NCBI GenBank assembly: GCA_029253805.1
Contig: JAQWYU010000138.1
Coordinates: forward strand, 1 to 8,973
Length of the DNA stretch: 8,973 nucleotides
Direction of reading: 5' to 3'
Source of the DNA: Flavobacteriaceae bacterium
GTDB lineage: Bacteria; Bacteroidota; Bacteroidia; Flavobacteriales; Flavobacteriaceae
The notes under the pieces were generated by a model. It ran no database searches, had not been told where the DNA came from, and was given only the letters and a program-made list of their open reading frames with translations. The position numbers were made by a program, and so were the translations under genes. Of the stretch, positions 7,000-8,973 are shown piece by piece (the stretch's first letter is position 1; every line of letters begins with the position of its first letter).

Positions 7000-7410
7000 A
7001 TGAAAAATACTAAAGAAAAAGATCATTATCTAAAAGAAATATTTAGATTAGAAATGTCGGGACAATCAATATCTGTCTCGACTCTTTCTAAAGTTTTAGG
7101 TGTTTCAAAGTCATCTGTCTCCAATATGATAAAAAAATTGGTAGCAATGAATTTATTAAATTCTGCGCCATACAAGTCCATAGAATTCACTTCTCATGGT
7201 CGTGAACTGGCTCGTACTATTGTAGCAAAACATCGATTGATTGAATCATTTTTAGTTGAGGTTATGAATTTTGATCCAAAAAACGTTCACGATATAGCTG
7301 AGGAAATTGAACATATAAAAAGTCCAGCTTTTTTTAGAAAAGTTCAGCAAATGCTAGAAAATAGAAAAATAGATCCACATGGTAGTCCGATTCCTGATGT
7401 GGAGTTTTAG
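7000..7410 (+). CDS. DtxR/MntR-family metal-dependent transcriptional repressor
   Basis: This is a 136-residue, two-domain regulator of the short MntR-like length, without the C-terminal SH3/FeoA-like domain of long DtxR proteins. The N-terminal winged helix-turn-helix spans about 8-68, with recognition region LGVSKSSVSNMIKKL (33-47). The metal-binding and dimerisation domain spans about 70-130 and ends in the family motif HGSPIP (127-132). By manual alignment to DtxR, the ancillary metal ligands are present as His78, Glu82 and His97. The primary site is represented by Glu101, Glu104 and His105. The N-terminal ligand (Met10 in DtxR, Asp8 in MntR) is His9 here, and Lys12 stands where MntR has Glu11. 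It is divergent from the TonB receptor and probably represses it when Fe or Mn is plentiful; which metal is not decided. The start ATG 7000 abuts the second operator-like repeat, so autoregulation is plausible. It ends 20 bp from the convergent SOUL gene with no clear terminator. Confidence 0.9.
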   Translation: MKNTKEKDHYLKEIFRLEMSGQSISVSTLSKVLGVSKSSVSNMIKKLVAMNLLNSAPYKSIEFTSHGRELARTIVAKHRLIESFLVEVMNFDPKNVHDIAEEIEHIKSPAFFRKVQQMLENRKIDPHGSPIPDVEF

Positions 7411-7430
7411 ACAGCAATAATATAATTTTT

Positions 7431-8027
7431 TTATGGATTTTCTGCTTGTAGCTCTACAATGATTTCATTTTTACGATTAAAAACTTCATAAGGAGCATTA
7501 TAGCCTAAAAAGCAAAAGCGGTTAGTGTGATCAATTCCTTCATCTTTTAAGGTTTTAATCAGCAACTCCTTGTATTTATTAATCTTTTTATCGTTGGCCC
7601 AACCGCCAAACTCAATGGCTGCAACTTTTTTTGCAGGTTCTTTAGTAAACTTAATTTGTGATTGATTAGGCAATGGTAGAGTTTGCATATCAAATTTCTT
7701 TGGAACCATAAACAACATAGTCATTGAGTCTTCTAGTGTCATAGCTACGGGAGATGTCATAGCTATTTTTTCATTATTTTTATTGTTTCCAAATATATAC
7801 CCAGCTAAAATCGAAAAACCTTCTCCTGAAGCTTTTTTAAAGTTACTACTTGATAGTTTAACAGAGCTAAATAATGTAGCTTCATAACTACGGATTTCGA
7901 ATTGTTTATACTTTTTATCCACAATATATGGATACGTTTCAATATTTTTTTGGCTTTTTAAAGCAAAAACCTGTACTGCAATAAATGCGATAGCTATAAC
8001 GCCAAAAATAATAGATGCTAATTTCAT
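7431..8027 (-). CDS. SOUL/HBP heme-binding-family protein, membrane-anchored
   Basis: This is a 198-residue protein. Residues 1-23 form a hydrophobic segment (SIIFGVIAIAFIAVQVFAL), either an uncleaved anchor or a signal peptide; no lipobox is seen. The SOUL domain covers about 30-193, with YKQFEIRSY (40-48), the family hallmark GYIFGNN...EKIAMTSPVAM (76-96), FGGWAND (140-146) and C-terminal FLGYNAPYEVFNRKNEIIVEL (173-193). SOUL/HBP proteins bind heme or other tetrapyrroles in some eukaryotic members, but many bacterial homologues lack proven heme binding, so the ligand is open. The start at 8027 lies 6 nt after the stop of the frameshift-extended methyltransferase, so the two genes form one transcription unit and SOUL is the distal gene. 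It is convergent with the metal-dependent repressor, and no terminator was found in the 20-bp gap. Confidence 0.92.
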   Translation of the reverse strand: MKLASIIFGVIAIAFIAVQVFALKSQKNIETYPYIVDKKYKQFEIRSYEATLFSSVKLSSSNFKKASGEGFSILAGYIFGNNKNNEKIAMTSPVAMTLEDSMTMLFMVPKKFDMQTLPLPNQSQIKFTKEPAKKVAAIEFGGWANDKKINKYKELLIKTLKDEGIDHTNRFCFLGYNAPYEVFNRKNEIIVELQAENP

Positions 8028-8033
8028 ATTGGT

Positions 8034-8147
8034 TTAATTTTTCGTTATGATTTTTTTAAATACTATAGAAATGATTCGAGGAATAGCTTTCTTAGCTACG
8101 TCGTCAAACCATTCGTTGATCTCAATTAGTTTGAATCCATTTTTTTT
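8034..8147 (-). other. Frameshifted C-terminal part of the methyltransferase, with A8 slippery site
   Basis: In the zero frame the methyltransferase reads GCA AAA AAA ATG and stops at 8126. A -1 shift at this eight-A run (8140-8147) reads AAT GGA TTC and continues for 35 residues (NGFKLIEINEWFDDV... AIPRIISIVF...), ending with TAA at 8034. The segment looks like a normal methyltransferase C-terminus and restores a 212-residue protein. The run is exactly A AAA AAA in the reading frame, the X XXY YYZ form of a -1 slippery heptamer, and is also prone to polymerase slippage. A 6-bp stem (8104-8109 with 8129-8134) starts about 6 nt downstream but is weak. Mutation or sequencing error is equally possible. 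Confidence 0.8.
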
Positions 8148-8671
8148 GCGCATTCAATATATTCTGAGGTGTGATGTCTGTATACTTCTAATTCTTCTGT
8201 ACCATTAATAGTTTCATATTGTGCTTTTGTTCCTGTATATTGTTTAAATGGATGTAGTTCACTTAAGAAAAAAAGCCCATTATCTTTCAATTGAGTATGT
8301 GCTTGTGTAAAGATGTGATTTAAATTTCTAATATGCTCTAAAGTAAGACTGGAGGTAATTAAATCAAAATTTTTATTTTTAATTCCCCATTTGTTATTAA
8401 TATCAGCTTTTTTATATTCAAATCTTTCATCGTTAATTTTTTCTTTAGCGATTTTCAGCATCTCTTTTGAAAAATCTATCCCAAGAACATAACTAGCTTT
8501 TGTCAGTAACCATTGAGTATTTTTTCCTGTTCCACAACCAAGCTCCAGTACTGAATTAAATGAATATTTAGATAACGTTTGTTTTGTAGCTTTTATATCT
8601 AAATCACGAGTTCGATTATTATTCGTATCATATTGTTCAGCCCATATATCATACGCTTTTTCTATGCACAT
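8126..8671 (-). CDS. Class I SAM-dependent methyltransferase (frame interrupted near 3' end)
   Basis: The in-frame part has 181 residues, starting at ATG 8671; an upstream in-frame stop and no other ATG fix the start. The Rossmann-fold methyltransferase signatures are in order. Motif I VLELGCGTG spans 41-49 for SAM binding. VLGIDFSKEML (62-72) carries Asp66, which would bind the ribose hydroxyls. KADINNKW (88-95) corresponds to motif III, DLITSSLTLEHI (103-114) to motif IV, and LKDNGLFFLSELHPF (128-142) to the late core strand. It fits the Methyltransf_11/25 group; the methyl acceptor cannot be told. The last four residues (MDSN) are a frameshift product: the proper C-terminus continues in the -1 frame to 8034. 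The native protein would have about 212 residues. It is co-transcribed with the SOUL protein, which may hint at a shared tetrapyrrole- or membrane-related role, but that is speculation. Confidence 0.88.
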   Translation of the reverse strand: MCIEKAYDIWAEQYDTNNNRTRDLDIKATKQTLSKYSFNSVLELGCGTGKNTQWLLTKASYVLGIDFSKEMLKIAKEKINDERFEYKKADINNKWGIKNKNFDLITSSLTLEHIRNLNHIFTQAHTQLKDNGLFFLSELHPFKQYTGTKAQYETINGTEELEVYRHHTSEYIECAKKMDSN

Positions 8672-8721
8672 CTTTGATACTATTTGAGTGTTATTTTTAG
8701 TTTAAAAATCAATCTTCATCT

Positions 8722-8729
8722 CAAATTTA
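8722..8729 (-). promoter_or_regulatory. Candidate -7 element of the methyltransferase-SOUL operon
   Basis: TAAATTTG on the minus strand matches the Bacteroidota TAnnTTTG consensus about 50 nt upstream of the ATG at 8671. No clear TTTG -33 element is found at the right distance, so this is tentative. The rest of 8672-8920 holds only this site, the terminator at 8795-8835 and AT-rich sequence without a credible ORF. Confidence 0.35.
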
Positions 8730-8794
8730 ATAAATAAATCATTTAGTTCTACTTTGAATGTTTAAATTTAATCGCCATGATGAATTGTATTCTA

Positions 8795-8835
8795 AAATAC
8801 AAAAGAACCCCCAAATCAAGATTGAGAGTTCTTTT
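8795..8835 (-). terminator. Intrinsic terminator of the right-edge minus-strand gene
   Basis: Positions 8801-8814 pair with 8822-8835 around a 7-nt loop. On the minus-strand RNA the stem is a continuous 14 bp, because the two irregular positions become G-U pairs; on the plus strand they are A-C mismatches. The minus transcript continues into UUUUGUAUUUU. The strand preference agrees with termination of the gene that ends at 8921. Confidence 0.75.
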
Positions 8836-8907
8836 TTAAAAGCACTTTAGAAATAACAATTGTTTTAAAAAATCATTTGTATTTCTTTTGTACTTAACAA
8901 TTGAATA

Positions 8908-8925
8908 TGACTAATTCAATTTATT
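8908..8925 (-). repeat. Second copy of the 18-bp 3'-end element
   Basis: This is an exact reverse complement of 1809-1826. Relative to the minus-strand gene it starts two bases before the stop codon and continues into the 3' untranslated region, the same placement as the copy behind the fasciclin gene. Confidence 0.6.
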
Positions 8926-8973
8926 GTATTGAAACGTTAAAGGTAGCTTCAATGTCTGTTTCTCCACCTGCAT
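8921..8973 (-). CDS. C-terminal end of an unidentified protein (partial)
   Basis: A minus-strand frame enters from the right edge and ends with TAA at 8921. The visible C-terminus is AGGETDIEATFNVSIQ, with alternating polar and hydrophobic residues as in a terminal beta-strand. The intrinsic terminator about 85 nt downstream supports a real gene end here. Sixteen residues are too few to name a family; an extracytoplasmic beta-rich protein is a guess. Confidence 0.55.
   Translation of the reverse strand, partial: AGGETDIEATFNVSIQ

Noticed and set aside
8104..8134. Stem-loop after the A8 run as a frameshift-stimulating structure
   Set aside because: It has only six base pairs, mostly A-T, with a 19-nt loop; too weak to count as evidence for programmed frameshifting by itself.
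8780..8839. 19-residue plus-strand ORF upstream of the methyltransferase
   Set aside because: It runs through the terminator hairpin, is rich in Lys/Arg without a domain, and has no promoter.

Overview
The window looks like chromosomal DNA of a member of the Bacteroidota, most likely a marine-type Flavobacteriaceae. The evidence is the strongly AT-rich composition, a C-terminal type IX secretion (T9SS) sorting domain, a TonB-dependent receptor with the carboxypeptidase-regulatory-like N-terminal domain, a surface-lipoprotein export signal (CSDDDD), promoters of the Bacteroidota TTTG / TAnnTTTG type, and A-rich start regions without Shine-Dalgarno sequences.

Left part (1-4527). A truncated minus-strand gene encodes a DUF3089-type alpha/beta-hydrolase lipoprotein. 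It is divergent from a plus-strand lipoprotein with two fasciclin (FAS1) domains. The 160 bp between them carry at least six copies of a TGTTAA/TTAACA element. A strong intrinsic terminator closes the fasciclin gene. An 866-residue secreted protein follows: N-terminal beta-sandwich, CotH-kinase domain, lamin-tail domain and T9SS sorting domain.

Middle (4505-7410). This is a probable metal-uptake locus. A 740-residue TonB-dependent receptor (minus) and a DtxR/MntR-family metal-dependent repressor (plus) are divergent from an 81-bp region. That region holds a 19-bp direct repeat repeated at a 28-bp period. On the minus strand the two repeats supply the -33 and the -7 elements of the receptor promoter, so a repressor bound there would cover the core promoter. 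Downstream of the receptor are an overlooked 34-residue single-helix membrane ORF and a minus-strand hairpin terminator that lies across the end of the convergent CotH gene.

Right part (7431-8973). A minus-strand pair encodes a class I SAM-dependent methyltransferase followed by a membrane-anchored SOUL/HBP heme-binding-family protein. The methyltransferase reading frame breaks at an eight-A run that reads as a canonical A AAA AAA slippery heptamer. The -1 frame continues for 35 residues of family-like C-terminus and stops 6 nt before the SOUL start. This explains the apparent gap of about 100 bp as coding sequence and makes the two genes an operon. A further minus-strand gene enters from the right edge; only its last 16 residues and its terminator are visible.

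I see no RNA genes, CRISPR arrays, insertion sequences or defence system. The best candidates for novelty are the frameshifted or recoded methyltransferase, the promoter-embedded repeats of the metal locus, the small membrane ORF and the TTAAC-box cluster.
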